A stretch of 64,000 nucleotides of DNA from CAVVIG01 sp050249955 (GCA_050249955.1 JBFWPN010000016.1:1-64000), one strand, 5' to 3'. Numbered from the stretch's first letter, positions 51,785 to 61,599 are shown. The notes: a model not told the origin generated them from the letters alone. Program-made: numbers and translations.

Positions 51785-54271
51785 TCAGAAGCTGGGACCG
51801 AAGCCGAAGATGAGCCCGAGCCCTTCACGGGAGCGCGCCAGCTCGATGCGTGTCACCGTGGCGGCGGGCGTGTGAATCGTGAAGCCGACGCCGTACGACG
51901 TCCGCAGCGACGTGCCGGCGAGATCGTCGAACCGCGGTGCAACGGCACCGGCATCCATGAAGAGCGACATGTCGACGAGCGGACCGGCAGACCACCGGTA
52001 CTCGCCGGAGAGCAGCAGGCGATTCCGGTCGCGGAAGCGCCACGACGAGTAGCCGCGCAGCGCCCGGGTGCCGCCGAGCGTAGGCAGCATGAAGTAGGGC
52101 ACCTCCTCGCCGTCCGCCGTCATCGTTGTCGACGCCGAGGCGCGCAGGGCGATGACGCGGCTGTCGCCGCCGAGCGAGAGGAAACGCTGCGCGTCGGCGT
52201 CGATCCGTTGGAAGCCGAGGCCGCGCCCATCGGCCTGTCGGAAGTCGGCGAACTCCGCCCGCAGCAGGCCGCCGCGCCGGGAGTAGGTGGGCGAGGTGCG
52301 CGTGTCGAGCTCCGCGAACGTGCTGGTGCGGTAGTACGAGGGCGAGAGCGACGGCACCTGGATGCGTGCCTGCGGATCGGCGCCGTCCGTGCGCATGTCC
52401 AGGTACTCGAGGCTGCCGCCGACCGCGGTGCGACCCGCCAGGGTCACGCGCACCGCCGCGCCGACCGTGGTGGTGTCGAGGCCGAAGGTGCGGCGGTCGG
52501 CCTTCACCGAGGCGGGGCCGACACCGAAGAAGGCCATGCCAGGGGCGTGCAGCTGTTCGGCCCTCGCGGTGACGCGGACGCGTCCGTTCCCGAACTCCGG
52601 CAGCCTGACGGTGGCCACCGCGGCGCCGTAGCTGCGGATGGACCAGGCCACGTGCGCCGTGACGAGTCCCGTGTCTGCGAAGGGCCTGCGTACGGCCGGG
52701 CCAATGGCCAGCCCACCCCCCTCGATGATGCCGCCGATGTAGGGCTGGAACGTCCGCGGCGTCATCAGGTGGCGGTTCACGAAGTCGATGCGCCGCTCGA
52801 GCGGGCTCGGCTCGTAGTCGCGCAGGTGGGCGGCCTTCTCGGCGCGTGCGCCGGCCAGCACCGCCGCGCGGCTGTCCTGGGCGTGCGCCTGTTCGGCGAC
52901 CAGGGCCAGCAGCAGCGTGGCCGTGGCCATCCGCGCCAGGCGCGGGATCGCCAGGCGGGGCCGCTCCACCCGCGGCCGGAGGATCATCACCGCGACGGCG
53001 ATCCACAGGACGGTCATCCCCACGTTCACGATGGCGAACTGGCTGGGCCCGAGGTGCAGGACCGCGGTGCCGAGATAGACCACGCCTGCCGACACCACAT
53101 CGCCGGCCCGAACGCAGAACGTGTCGATGGCCTGCTTGGCCTTGTACTTCTCCTCCCGGCTCGTGGGCAGCCACAGGAGCTGGCGGGCCGTGTTCATGAT
53201 CGAGTAGTCCGTGGCGTTCTCCGCCGTCTTGATCCAGCGGACCACCGCGAAGCCGGCACCCGCGGCAATCAGGCTGTAGCCGCCGAGCGCGATGACCGGC
53301 AGCACGAGCAGCACGCCGCGCAAGCCGGCGAACTTCACGAGGCGTGATGCCACGAATGCCTGGAGCACCAGCGCCGAGACGTTCACCCAGAACTGGTACT
53401 CGCCGCTGAAGGCGCCGATGAACGCGCGCTGGTCGAACCCGGGCGTGGCCGCCGCGAGGTCGGCCACGTGCGCCGTGAGCAGCCGGGCGACGACGTACTC
53501 GCCTGTGGTGTTGACGACGTTCAGCAGCATGATGAGCAGCGCGACGAGCCGCAGGTAGGGATTGCCGAGCACGAGCGCGAAGCCGCCGGATGCGGCCAGC
53601 GGCTGCGCGGCCTGCGGGGCGGCGCTGTCCAGCCGCCGGCTGATCAGCACGTAGAGCACCGCGCTCACCAGCAGGAGCAGCGCGGAGAGCTGGAGGATGA
53701 CCTGCGGGGTCAGCCCTGCGCGGAAGAGCCGGGCCGCGACGAGGGAGCCCAGGGGCGCACCCGCCGTCATGCCGATCATGATCACGGGGAACAGCCGGTC
53801 GCCCGCCTCCTTGCGGTAGATGTCGTTCGCGAACGACCAGAACTGGGCCACCAGCGAGATGTTGAAGATGCCCACCCAGATGAAGAAGGCCACGCCGACG
53901 AACGGCACCCGGGCCGAGACCGCGAGTGCGAACAGCTCGATGCAGGCGACGAAGAAGAGGGTGACGCCGACCAGCAGCCGCATGCGCCGCACGCGCGACG
54001 CCACGTAGCCGTAGAGCGGCACGAAGGCCACCAACGCGAGCGCCTGGCCGGCCGCCGCGTACGACCGGACCTCGGCACCACCACCCAGCAGGATGAGCGG
54101 CTCGCGCACGGTCTTGATGACGGAGTAGCAGACGAGCAGCAGGAAGACATTGACGAGCATCAACACCGCGGTCGCACCTTCACCGGCGCGAACCTCGGCG
54201 AAGAGGGCCAGCACGCGGTCCAGGCTGGACCGCGTGCCGGTCGTCTCGGGGGGAGTGGCAGTTCCTGGCAT
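51785..54271 (-). CDS. Npt-type nucleotide carrier fused in frame to an outer-membrane barrel, 828 aa
   Basis: Residues 15-430 are a transporter of the Npt1/Npt2 (ATP/ADP antiporter-like) type (VLMLVNVFLLLVCYSVIKTV, AAGQALALVAFVPLYGYVA, FSFANDIYRKEAGDR-like loops). At 448-466 a second signal-peptide-like run (MATATLLLALVAEQAHAQDS) follows, and about 490-828 is a BamA/Omp85-like barrel ending GLGLIFGFGPSF (terminal Phe). No stop lies between. ATG 54271 is chosen over GTG 54274 because AGGAG is 6 bases upstream. The fusion may be cleaved, or an internal ATG at 52930 may start the barrel separately. It belongs to the cluster 58200-49189. Confidence 0.75.
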   Translation of the reverse strand: MPGTATPPETTGTRSSLDRVLALFAEVRAGEGATAVLMLVNVFLLLVCYSVIKTVREPLILLGGGAEVRSYAAAGQALALVAFVPLYGYVASRVRRMRLLVGVTLFFVACIELFALAVSARVPFVGVAFFIWVGIFNISLVAQFWSFANDIYRKEAGDRLFPVIMIGMTAGAPLGSLVAARLFRAGLTPQVILQLSALLLLVSAVLYVLISRRLDSAAPQAAQPLAASGGFALVLGNPYLRLVALLIMLLNVVNTTGEYVVARLLTAHVADLAAATPGFDQRAFIGAFSGEYQFWVNVSALVLQAFVASRLVKFAGLRGVLLVLPVIALGGYSLIAAGAGFAVVRWIKTAENATDYSIMNTARQLLWLPTSREEKYKAKQAIDTFCVRAGDVVSAGVVYLGTAVLHLGPSQFAIVNVGMTVLWIAVAVMILRPRVERPRLAIPRLARMATATLLLALVAEQAHAQDSRAAVLAGARAEKAAHLRDYEPSPLERRIDFVNRHLMTPRTFQPYIGGIIEGGGLAIGPAVRRPFADTGLVTAHVAWSIRSYGAAVATVRLPEFGNGRVRVTARAEQLHAPGMAFFGVGPASVKADRRTFGLDTTTVGAAVRVTLAGRTAVGGSLEYLDMRTDGADPQARIQVPSLSPSYYRTSTFAELDTRTSPTYSRRGGLLRAEFADFRQADGRGLGFQRIDADAQRFLSLGGDSRVIALRASASTTMTADGEEVPYFMLPTLGGTRALRGYSSWRFRDRNRLLLSGEYRWSAGPLVDMSLFMDAGAVAPRFDDLAGTSLRTSYGVGFTIHTPAATVTRIELARSREGLGLIFGFGPSF

Positions 54272-54355
54272 CACAATCTCCTCGCCCCTCTACGCGACGT
54301 CCCCGGGGGAAACCCGCAGAACGTCGGTGGCGGCAGGAGTGTGGGCGCGGGGATG

Positions 54356-55978
54356 CTAGATGGTCTCCGCGAGGGCGAGCGTCGTCTTCAGGCGGGCGGG
54401 CACCGGAGGGACGGGTGTGGTGAGGTCGACGAGGTGCGTCGTCCACCACTGTCGCGCGGTGGCATTCGTCCAGCGGCCGGCACCGGGCACGGCCTCGAGA
54501 CGACGGCGCAGCTCGTCGATGGACTGCGGACGATCGGCCGGATCCTTGGCCATGCAGTCGAGCACCAGGGCCTCCAGCTGGGCAGGCACGGGGAGCTCGC
54601 CGCGCTGCGAGGGCGGCACGGGTACGGCCTGCAGGTGCTGCACGAACATCTTCATCGGGCTGTCGGCCTCGAAGGGGAGCTCGCCCGTGAGGAGGAAGTA
54701 GGCCACGCAGCCGAGTGCGTAGATGTCGGCGCGCGCGTCCACCGCCCCCTCGAGGATCACCTCGGGGGCCATGAACGCGGGCGTGCCGGTGGTGGTGTGC
54801 ACGCCGGTGAGCATGGACTGCCCGACCGACCGGGCGTCGGCGTACGACACGAGGCCGAAGTCCAGCACCTTCACGAAGTCGTAGTCGAGCCCCATGCGAC
54901 ACGCGTAGATGTTGCGCGGCGTGATGTCGCGGTGGACGAGCCCCTGTGCGTGCGCCTCTTCCAGCGAATGGCAGATCTGGCGCAGCAGGTAGAGCACCCG
55001 CTCCGAGGGGAGCGGACCGGACGACCGCACCAGCGTCTCGAGGTCGCGCCCGGTCAGCAGTTCCATGGCGTAGTAGAACGTGCGGTCCTCCGTGACGCCG
55101 AAGTCGTACAGCCGGATCGTGTGCGGCGACTTCAGCGCGGCGGTGGCCTCGGCCTCCCGCCTGAAGCGCCGGATCATGTTCTCGGTGTCCTGCTGCGTTG
55201 CGGCGCCGATCAGCTCCGGGCGGACCAGCTTCACGGCTGCGGTGCGCGCGAGCAGGCGGTGCGTGGCGCGCCAGACCTCGCCCATGCCTCCCCGCCCGAG
55301 CAGTTCCTCGAGCTGGTAGCTCCCCATGTCCTGCGCCTGCTTCAGGCTGCGCCCGATGCGCTGCAGGACGCGAGACGGCAGCACGGCCACGGCCGCGCAG
55401 GCGTAGTTCGGCATGAAGAGGACCAACGTATCGAGCGGTGACGGCACGGTGGCGCCGCGCAGGTGCGCCGCCCACACGGCGAGGGGGTCGGTGGAGGCGG
55501 CCAAAAGCGAGGCGCCGAGGATGCGCGCCGGCGTGGACGGAATGATCATGGCCGCGACCAGGATCACCACGGTGTTCCACGAGAGCAGGCTCGACATCGC
55601 CACCACCGGCACGTGCGTCCAGTTGTTCAGCAGCGCCACCGCGCCGGCGTTGAGCACGTAATAGCCGAGGGCCACGTCCACCTTGCGCTGCGGCGGATGC
55701 GGGGCGTACCGGACGTACAGCAGCATCAGCGCGGAGAGGACGATCGAGAGCGCCTCGATCGTGATCTGCTTCAGCGGCCACGGCGTGCCCAGCGTGAAGG
55801 GGCGTGCCACGCCGTCCATGACCAGGCCGAATGCCCACAGCCCGGCGCCAACGCCGGCGCAGACGGCGAGGCGCCGCACCTGTTCGTCGAGGAGGGATGC
55901 GGGGAGCCGGCTGCCCGAGCGCTGTACGTCGGTGTCGCAGGGCGTGGTCCGGCACTGGGGCGCGAGCATCCGGGACAT
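54356..55978 (-). CDS. Membrane Ser/Thr protein kinase, 540 aa
   Basis: N-terminal membrane region (about 35-200, five to six hydrophobic segments), then a kinase domain (about 220-490): GRGGMGEVW, AAVKLVRPE (ATP Lys), HRDITPRN (the usual Lys of HRD-x-K is Thr), LDFGLV (DFG intact), GTPAFMAPEV. Unlike most acidobacterial kinases, the membrane part is N-terminal and there is no C-terminal sensor. 17 bases after the Npt-HEAT gene and 81 bases before the Npt-barrel gene, so probably co-transcribed. Confidence 0.88.
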   Translation of the reverse strand: MSRMLAPQCRTTPCDTDVQRSGSRLPASLLDEQVRRLAVCAGVGAGLWAFGLVMDGVARPFTLGTPWPLKQITIEALSIVLSALMLLYVRYAPHPPQRKVDVALGYYVLNAGAVALLNNWTHVPVVAMSSLLSWNTVVILVAAMIIPSTPARILGASLLAASTDPLAVWAAHLRGATVPSPLDTLVLFMPNYACAAVAVLPSRVLQRIGRSLKQAQDMGSYQLEELLGRGGMGEVWRATHRLLARTAAVKLVRPELIGAATQQDTENMIRRFRREAEATAALKSPHTIRLYDFGVTEDRTFYYAMELLTGRDLETLVRSSGPLPSERVLYLLRQICHSLEEAHAQGLVHRDITPRNIYACRMGLDYDFVKVLDFGLVSYADARSVGQSMLTGVHTTTGTPAFMAPEVILEGAVDARADIYALGCVAYFLLTGELPFEADSPMKMFVQHLQAVPVPPSQRGELPVPAQLEALVLDCMAKDPADRPQSIDELRRRLEAVPGAGRWTNATARQWWTTHLVDLTTPVPPVPARLKTTLALAETI

Positions 55979-55995
55979 GGGCGTCTGGCTTCCTT

Positions 55996-58200
55996 TCAGA
56001 TCGTGGCCGTCTCGGGCGTCGAGGTCCGGCGCCGCAGTTCCTCGAGGTTCAGCTCGATCGAGCGGTTCGAGCGCAGCAGGGCGGCAATGGCGTCCTGGCG
56101 GTTCCGGGCATGCAGCCGCGACGGGCGCTGCTCGAGGAAGGGCCAGAGCCGCTGGCGAATCGCCTGCGGCAGCACGCTGTCCAGGTACTCCAGCGAGGTT
56201 CCGCGCAGGTGCTCGTCATCGGTGTGCAGTCCGCGGAACGCGAGCTGGATCGGCTCGCGCGGGAGCACCAGCGAGAGCAGCGTGAAGACGTGCGCGAGGC
56301 TCTCACCGGCCCGGTCGCGCACGAAAGCGTCGAGCGGCGAGTCGCTGGCCGGCGTGTCGAGCAGCCGCCGTCCTTCCCAGACCGGCCGTCCCACCGTGAC
56401 CTCCCTCAGGACGATGTCGAGGATCCGTGCCCGATCGATGGCCAGCATCGGGTTGCGGTCGAGGATGGCCAGGAGCGAGCGTCCGGCCTCACGGCGGACG
56501 GCGAAACGCAGGTCGTCCATCGCGAGCAACAGGCTGTCGACCGCGCGCTGCGAGACGCAGACGGCGAAGACCCGCGCCAGGCGGCGCCGGATGGCGAAGT
56601 CGTTGTTCGGGTCGAGGAGCGCGTCGGCGAACTGGCCGACATGCTCCTCGGCCACCTTCTGGAGCGCGAACGTCGCGTGCCCCGCCACGGCGTCCCACGC
56701 GAGCAGCGGAATGACGTGCGGCACCAGTGCGGGGGCGAGCCCGTCGTCATCGCGGCCGAGCACCTGGACAATCTGCGCGCGGTCGCGGGATCGCAGGTGG
56801 ACGACGGCGGTGACGACGGCATCGTGGGGTGGGACCGCGTGTGTGTCATGGCGTCCGTCCAACACGCTGCCATCCAGCTCGCGCCTGAGCAGCGTGCGCA
56901 TCAGCGAGCGGGTGGTCTGGCCGCCGGGCTGGTGCGGTGCCGGCTCCGCGACGCTGGAGCGCACCTCGAGGCTGGACTGGAGCGAACCCACGTAGCCGCG
57001 GTTCAGGCGGCTGGCCGCGAGGATCGCACCAGCCGAGCAGGCCACCGCAATGATGAGGATGGCCGGGGTGTGCGCCGCCGGCACGAGGATGAGCGCCATG
57101 CGGACGAGCGCGCCACCCGCGGCGTCGCCAAGCCGGTCGAACGCCACGTCGATGAGCGACTTCGCGGCCCGCTTCTCTGCCGCAGGGATGGGCGTGTAGA
57201 ACAGCTCGTAGCCTGCGCGGAACAGCGAGCTCCGCATGATGGACTCGCCGCCACGTGCCACCAGCAGGCTGCCGAACCCGGGGAGGGCGAGCCCGACGAG
57301 GCTGCCGAAGAGCACGGCCACCGAGGGCGTGCTGGCAGTGGCCCCGAGGCCGCATCGCTCCAGCACCACGCGCGACGCCGAGGTCTGCAGCACGAACGTG
57401 ATGATGCTGGTGCCCGCGTAGTAGAGCGCGAAGAAGCGGAGGAGCTGATCGCCCCTCCCGAACGTGTCGACGGCCTGCACCTTGAAGAGGTAGTCGACCA
57501 GCGCCGCGCCCGTGGTGCCGAGCAGCACGAGCGTCGCGAGATCGCGCAGGTACGGGGCCCGCGCAATCACCCGGAGGCCGGAGCGGGTGCCGCCGGAAAC
57601 CTGCGGTGCGGGCGTGGGCGCGAGGACCGCCGTGCTGCCTGTGGCGAGACGGTGCACGAGCAGGGCGCTGACCGTCTGGAGCACCGCCAGCATCGGCAGG
57701 ATGGCTGGGGCGCCGAACCAGGCCGAGGTCCGTTCGGCCGCGATGGCGCTGACGAGGCCACCGATGGTGCCGGCTCCTGCCAGCTGGCCGAACCGCCGCT
57801 TCGCGGTGTGCGGGTCGAACTGCTCGCTCGCCACCAGCCAGAAGCCCGAGGCCAGCAGCGGACCTGCTGCCGAGATGTGGAGGTAGAGCACGACCGCCGA
57901 GGCGGCTGGCGCCAGCGGGCGCAGGAGCCACTCGACGAGATAGAGCGCGCCGCTGAGGAGAAAGCTGGCCGGGACCAGCCGGGCCGGGGTCATCCGGCTG
58001 CCGAGTCGGCCATGGACCGCCACCAGCAGCAGCGAGGCGGCCGACGTGCCGATGAGCATCGCCGGCAGCGCGGTGACGTCGAGCGAGGTCAGGAACAGCG
58101 TGTCGCGCAGCGCCTTGCCAGCGACGAACTGCGCGGTCACGGTGGCGGCGCACAGCATCGCGATGAGGAGCCGGTCTGCCTGTGCCTGTCGGGACGTCAT
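55996..58200 (-). CDS. Npt-type MFS carrier with HEAT-like C-terminus, 734 aa
   Basis: Residues 10-420 form an Npt-like membrane carrier (about a dozen hydrophobic segments; ALRDTLFLTSLD, GQLAGAGTIGGLVSAI, FYTPIPAAEKRAAKSLID). The remaining about 300 residues are helical and without membrane spans, with HEAT-like pairs (VPHVIPLLAWDAVAGHATFALQK, RREAGRSLLAIL, LPQAIRQRLWPF). Npt proteins exchange nucleotides such as ATP/ADP across membranes; the substrate and direction here are unknown. First gene of the cluster, divergent from the ECF sigma factor with 101 bases between. Confidence 0.82.
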   Translation of the reverse strand: MTSRQAQADRLLIAMLCAATVTAQFVAGKALRDTLFLTSLDVTALPAMLIGTSAASLLLVAVHGRLGSRMTPARLVPASFLLSGALYLVEWLLRPLAPAASAVVLYLHISAAGPLLASGFWLVASEQFDPHTAKRRFGQLAGAGTIGGLVSAIAAERTSAWFGAPAILPMLAVLQTVSALLVHRLATGSTAVLAPTPAPQVSGGTRSGLRVIARAPYLRDLATLVLLGTTGAALVDYLFKVQAVDTFGRGDQLLRFFALYYAGTSIITFVLQTSASRVVLERCGLGATASTPSVAVLFGSLVGLALPGFGSLLVARGGESIMRSSLFRAGYELFYTPIPAAEKRAAKSLIDVAFDRLGDAAGGALVRMALILVPAAHTPAILIIAVACSAGAILAASRLNRGYVGSLQSSLEVRSSVAEPAPHQPGGQTTRSLMRTLLRRELDGSVLDGRHDTHAVPPHDAVVTAVVHLRSRDRAQIVQVLGRDDDGLAPALVPHVIPLLAWDAVAGHATFALQKVAEEHVGQFADALLDPNNDFAIRRRLARVFAVCVSQRAVDSLLLAMDDLRFAVRREAGRSLLAILDRNPMLAIDRARILDIVLREVTVGRPVWEGRRLLDTPASDSPLDAFVRDRAGESLAHVFTLLSLVLPREPIQLAFRGLHTDDEHLRGTSLEYLDSVLPQAIRQRLWPFLEQRPSRLHARNRQDAIAALLRSNRSIELNLEELRRRTSTPETATI

Positions 58201-58301
58201 GCCATCCAGTAACGCGACGGGCGCGGGCGTTTCCCGCAGTGGCAGCTCAGCCGCCGTGGCCGGCGTTCCTGGGTGCGGAGGGTGTGTTACCGTGAGCGGA
58301 C

Positions 58302-58835
58302 ATGTCGACGAGGGGCCACGCGGAAGACATCTTCCCGCTCATTTACGGCGAGCTGAAGAAGGTGGCTCGTCGGTATCTCGGACGCGAACGACGGAACCAC
58401 ACCCTGCAGCCGACCGCGCTGGTGAACGAGGCCTGGCTGCGCCTGGAGAACCAGCACGGCAGCGAATGGCAGGGGCGCACCCACGGCCTGGCCATTGCCG
58501 CCCAGGCCATGCGGCGCCTGCTCGTCGACCACGGACGCCACCAGAAGCGCCAGAAGCGCGGAGGCGGCGCGGCCCCGATTGCGCTCGACGACCTGGTGAA
58601 GGCGGCAACCACCGGTGCGGTGCCGGTCGAGGACCTGCTCACGCTCGAGGCGGCGCTGACCCGGCTGGAAACGGTGGACCCGCGGGCCGCGCAGGTGGTG
58701 TCGCTGCGCTTCTTCTCGGGCCTGTCCGCGCCGGAAGTCGCCGAACACCTGAAGGTATCGCTCCGGACCGTCGAGGCCGACTGGACGCACGCCCGGGCCT
58801 GGCTCAAGCGCGAAATGTCCGGCGGCGGAGAATAG
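58302..58835 (+). CDS. ECF sigma factor (kinase-associated type), 177 aa
   Basis: Short sigma-70-family protein (about 177 residues): DIFPLIYGELKKVARRYLGRER, TLQPTALVNEAWLRL (region 2), LIVE region-4 helix VVSLRFFSGLSAPEVAEHLKVSLRTVEADWTHARAWL. The sequence type is that of sigma factors often encoded beside kinase-TPR genes. It should recruit RNA polymerase to a small regulon, which may include the divergent cluster. No anti-sigma gene is adjacent. It is possibly controlled by kinase phosphorylation. Confidence 0.88.
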   Translation: MSTRGHAEDIFPLIYGELKKVARRYLGRERRNHTLQPTALVNEAWLRLENQHGSEWQGRTHGLAIAAQAMRRLLVDHGRHQKRQKRGGGAAPIALDDLVKAATTGAVPVEDLLTLEAALTRLETVDPRAAQVVSLRFFSGLSAPEVAEHLKVSLRTVEADWTHARAWLKREMSGGGE

Positions 58836-58978
58836 GCGCTCGGAACCGCCAGGTCCTGCGGGGAGCCGCGGCCCCGAACTTCTGTGCGGCGAACCGCCGC
58901 CCCTTCCGCTACAGTATCCCGCACGACCGCCGCCAGACAGGGCGGTGGCGTCCCACGTTTTCGAGGAGGAAGGATTCG

Positions 58979-59623
58979 ATGAAGAAGGCCATTCTGACGG
59001 TTCTGGGCATTGCGCTGGGCATCGGTCCGGCGGCCGTTGGCTTCGCACAGGGCAAGCCGACCGCGGCGTACTACATCACCAAGGAAGATGTCGACAAGGT
59101 GAACGCCCAGCCGGGCGTCGATCGCACGATCAAGGTGATGGACATCGGCGACCAGCACTTCTCGGTCGGCATCATTCATCGCGGCAAGACCGGTGCCCCG
59201 GCTGCGCCTGCGGCTGCCGCGCGTCCGGCTGCTGCCGCCCCGGCCAACGTGAAGTCGTGCGGCGAAGCCGCGGGCAGTCTGGCGCTCTCCGGAGCGTCCG
59301 GCATCGCCCACTACAAGCAGACCGAGGGGTACTACATCGTGTCTGGCGCCGGCACGATGGTGACCGGCGGGCGTGTTGTGAACGGCCGCGAGTCGGCTCC
59401 CGATGCGGAGGTGACCACGACGCTGAACGGTCCGTCCTGCAGCGGCCAGATTGGTGGCTCCGATGTGGTGAAGCGCGACGTGAAGGTCGGCGACATCATC
59501 ATCATCCCGGCGGGCGTTCCGCACGGCTGGGCGACCATTCCCGATCACGTGGACTACCTCAGCTTCCGTCCCTCGGCCGACATCCTCACCGTCGGCTACG
59601 AGCACCCCTCGCTGAAGAAGTAA
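58979..59623 (+). CDS. Exported cupin-like protein, 214 aa
   Basis: Signal peptide (MKKAILTVLGIALGIGPAAVGFA), then an Ala/Pro-rich stretch and a cupin fold: YYIVSGAGTMVTGGRV, VKVGDIIIIPAGVPHGW, DYLSFRP. Substrate unknown; cupins bind a metal at His residues. GAGGAGGAAGG precedes ATG 58979. Single gene; its hairpin terminator follows. Confidence 0.78.
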   Translation: MKKAILTVLGIALGIGPAAVGFAQGKPTAAYYITKEDVDKVNAQPGVDRTIKVMDIGDQHFSVGIIHRGKTGAPAAPAAAARPAAAAPANVKSCGEAAGSLALSGASGIAHYKQTEGYYIVSGAGTMVTGGRVVNGRESAPDAEVTTTLNGPSCSGQIGGSDVVKRDVKVGDIIIIPAGVPHGWATIPDHVDYLSFRPSADILTVGYEHPSLKK

Positions 59624-59631
59624 CGCTGTCC

Positions 59632-59663
59632 GGGTGCGGGGCTCCTTCCGGATCCCCGCACCC
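59632..59663 (+). terminator. Terminator hairpin of the cupin gene
   Basis: GGGTGCGGGG (59632-59641) pairs with CCCCGCACCC (59654-59663): 10-bp stem, 12-base loop, eight bases after the stop codon. The GTG at 59634 lies in this stem and is therefore an unlikely start for the next gene. Confidence 0.65.
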
Positions 59664-59690
59664 CCCATTCCGGCATTTCTCCCCACTCCC

Positions 59691-60392
59691 GTGAGCGGCT
59701 TCGCCCCCGGTTCCCGTTCACGCCTCACCACCCACGACCTCGGCCGCTTCACCGGCACCACGCTGTTCGACCGCATTGCGCGGGCGGTCTGCGAGGCGGA
59801 ATGCCTGCCCCGCAAGGAACTGTACGAAGCCTGGGAGGTGGCCCGCCGGGCGCGACGCCTCTTTCGCGGAGGCCGCATCGTCGACCTCGCGGGCGGTCAC
59901 GGCCTGCTGGCCTGCATCATGCTGATCCTGGACGACTCGTCTGCCGAGGCGCTGGTGGTGGACCGGGTGGTGCCGCCGACCGCCGGCGCCATTCGCGACG
60001 TCCTCGTCCGGACCTGGCCGCGGCTCGACGGGCGCGTCCGCACCTGCGAGGAGGATTTGGGACGGATCGATCTCCAGGCCACCGACGTCGTCGTGGCCAG
60101 TCACGCGTGCGGTGCGCTGTCCGACGCCGTGATCGACCGTGCGGTGGCGGCGCGTGCGCGCCTTGCGCTGCTGCCGTGCTGTCACGACCTCGAGGTCTGC
60201 GACCCCGGCCCGCTGCGCGGCTGGCTCGACCCGGCCGTGGCCGTCGACGCGATGCGTGCCGTGTCGCTGCAGCGGCGCGGCTACCGGGTGTGGACCCAGA
60301 CCATCCCGGCGGCCATCACGCCGATGAACCGGCTGCTGCTCGGCATGCCGGTCGCGGGCGGCGAATTCCTGGATCCGGGGATCCGGGCGTGA
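59691..60392 (+). CDS. Methyltransferase-like protein, 233 aa
   Basis: Contains the SAM-binding glycine motif (IVDLAGGHGLLACIMLIL), a downstream acidic residue (VDRVV) and SHACGALSDAVIDRAV, ALLPCCHD, the pattern of Methyltransf_32-like enzymes. Target unknown. GTG 59691 is chosen because the earlier GTG lies in the terminator and this one directly precedes MSGFAPGSRS. It ends before the next secreted protein gene. Confidence 0.65.
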   Translation: MSGFAPGSRSRLTTHDLGRFTGTTLFDRIARAVCEAECLPRKELYEAWEVARRARRLFRGGRIVDLAGGHGLLACIMLILDDSSAEALVVDRVVPPTAGAIRDVLVRTWPRLDGRVRTCEEDLGRIDLQATDVVVASHACGALSDAVIDRAVAARARLALLPCCHDLEVCDPGPLRGWLDPAVAVDAMRAVSLQRRGYRVWTQTIPAAITPMNRLLLGMPVAGGEFLDPGIRA

Positions 60393-60487
60393 TGAGTGGC
60401 TGGAAAGCAGGGATGAATGGCGGAGACGACCGCCCCTGCCGGGAGCTTTCCGGCTATCGTGTTCGTCTGATCCAGCACGGAGATCCC

Positions 60488-60985
60488 ATGAGCGCACGAC
60501 GCCTCGGAACCGCATGCCTCGCAGCGATGGTCATCGCCGCCGTCGGCGATGCGTCCGCCCACGTGCCGCTTCAGCCCCCCGGCTCCCTGCTCGTTCGGGT
60601 GGATCTCAGCGTTGCAGGCGCCAGGTACTCCGCCAAGGGACCTGGCGACTGCAACTACTCGCCCTCGTCACGCGTGCACGATGCACCAGGGCAGATGTGG
60701 CGCGTGCGGCGACGCGATGCCAACCGCGAGCTGGTCTTCACCGGCTGGCGGCTCGGCAAGACCGACAGCTTCACGCTGCAGGTCACCCTGGACGGACGTA
60801 CCCACCGCATCAACACCCTGCAGGTCGGTCCGCCGAACGAGCGGGCCGGTTCCGGTGCCGTGCGCTACGAGCAGCGGGGGCGTTCGGGTCAGTTCACGAT
60901 CAGCGCCGTGGCCGACACCGGGGCGAAGATCTCCGGCACCCTCTCGTGCTCGGGGTTCGTGCCGCCGGCCGACACCGCCGACTGA
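60488..60985 (+). CDS. Secreted protein of unknown function, 165 aa
   Basis: Signal peptide (MSARRLGTACLAAMVIAAVGDASA), then HVPLQPPGSLLVRVDLSVAGA, an array of beta strands (RVRRRDANRELVFTGWRL, TLQVTLDGRTHRINTLQVG) and a final GTLSCSGFVPP with the second of two cysteines. Possibly a beta-sandwich lipoprotein-like or carbohydrate-binding protein. I do not recognise the family. Confidence 0.6.
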   Translation: MSARRLGTACLAAMVIAAVGDASAHVPLQPPGSLLVRVDLSVAGARYSAKGPGDCNYSPSSRVHDAPGQMWRVRRRDANRELVFTGWRLGKTDSFTLQVTLDGRTHRINTLQVGPPNERAGSGAVRYEQRGRSGQFTISAVADTGAKISGTLSCSGFVPPADTAD

Positions 60986-61030
60986 CCCGCCACGTCCGTC
61001 GGCCGCATTCGCCTGTCGTAAGCTGATGGC

Positions 61031-61498
<468 letters not shown>

Positions 61499-61599
61499 CG
61501 CTCCGCCGGCTGCACGCGTGGTGGGACCGCGCACGAATCCCTGCGCCATCCCGCGCAGGGCGCTCCGGTGAGCACCCGAAAGGTGCTATTCGGGAATCA

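Noticed and set aside
53468..55441. Long plus-strand ORF opposite the Npt-barrel and kinase genes
   Set aside because: Antisense shadow of two well-supported genes; no domain-like text.
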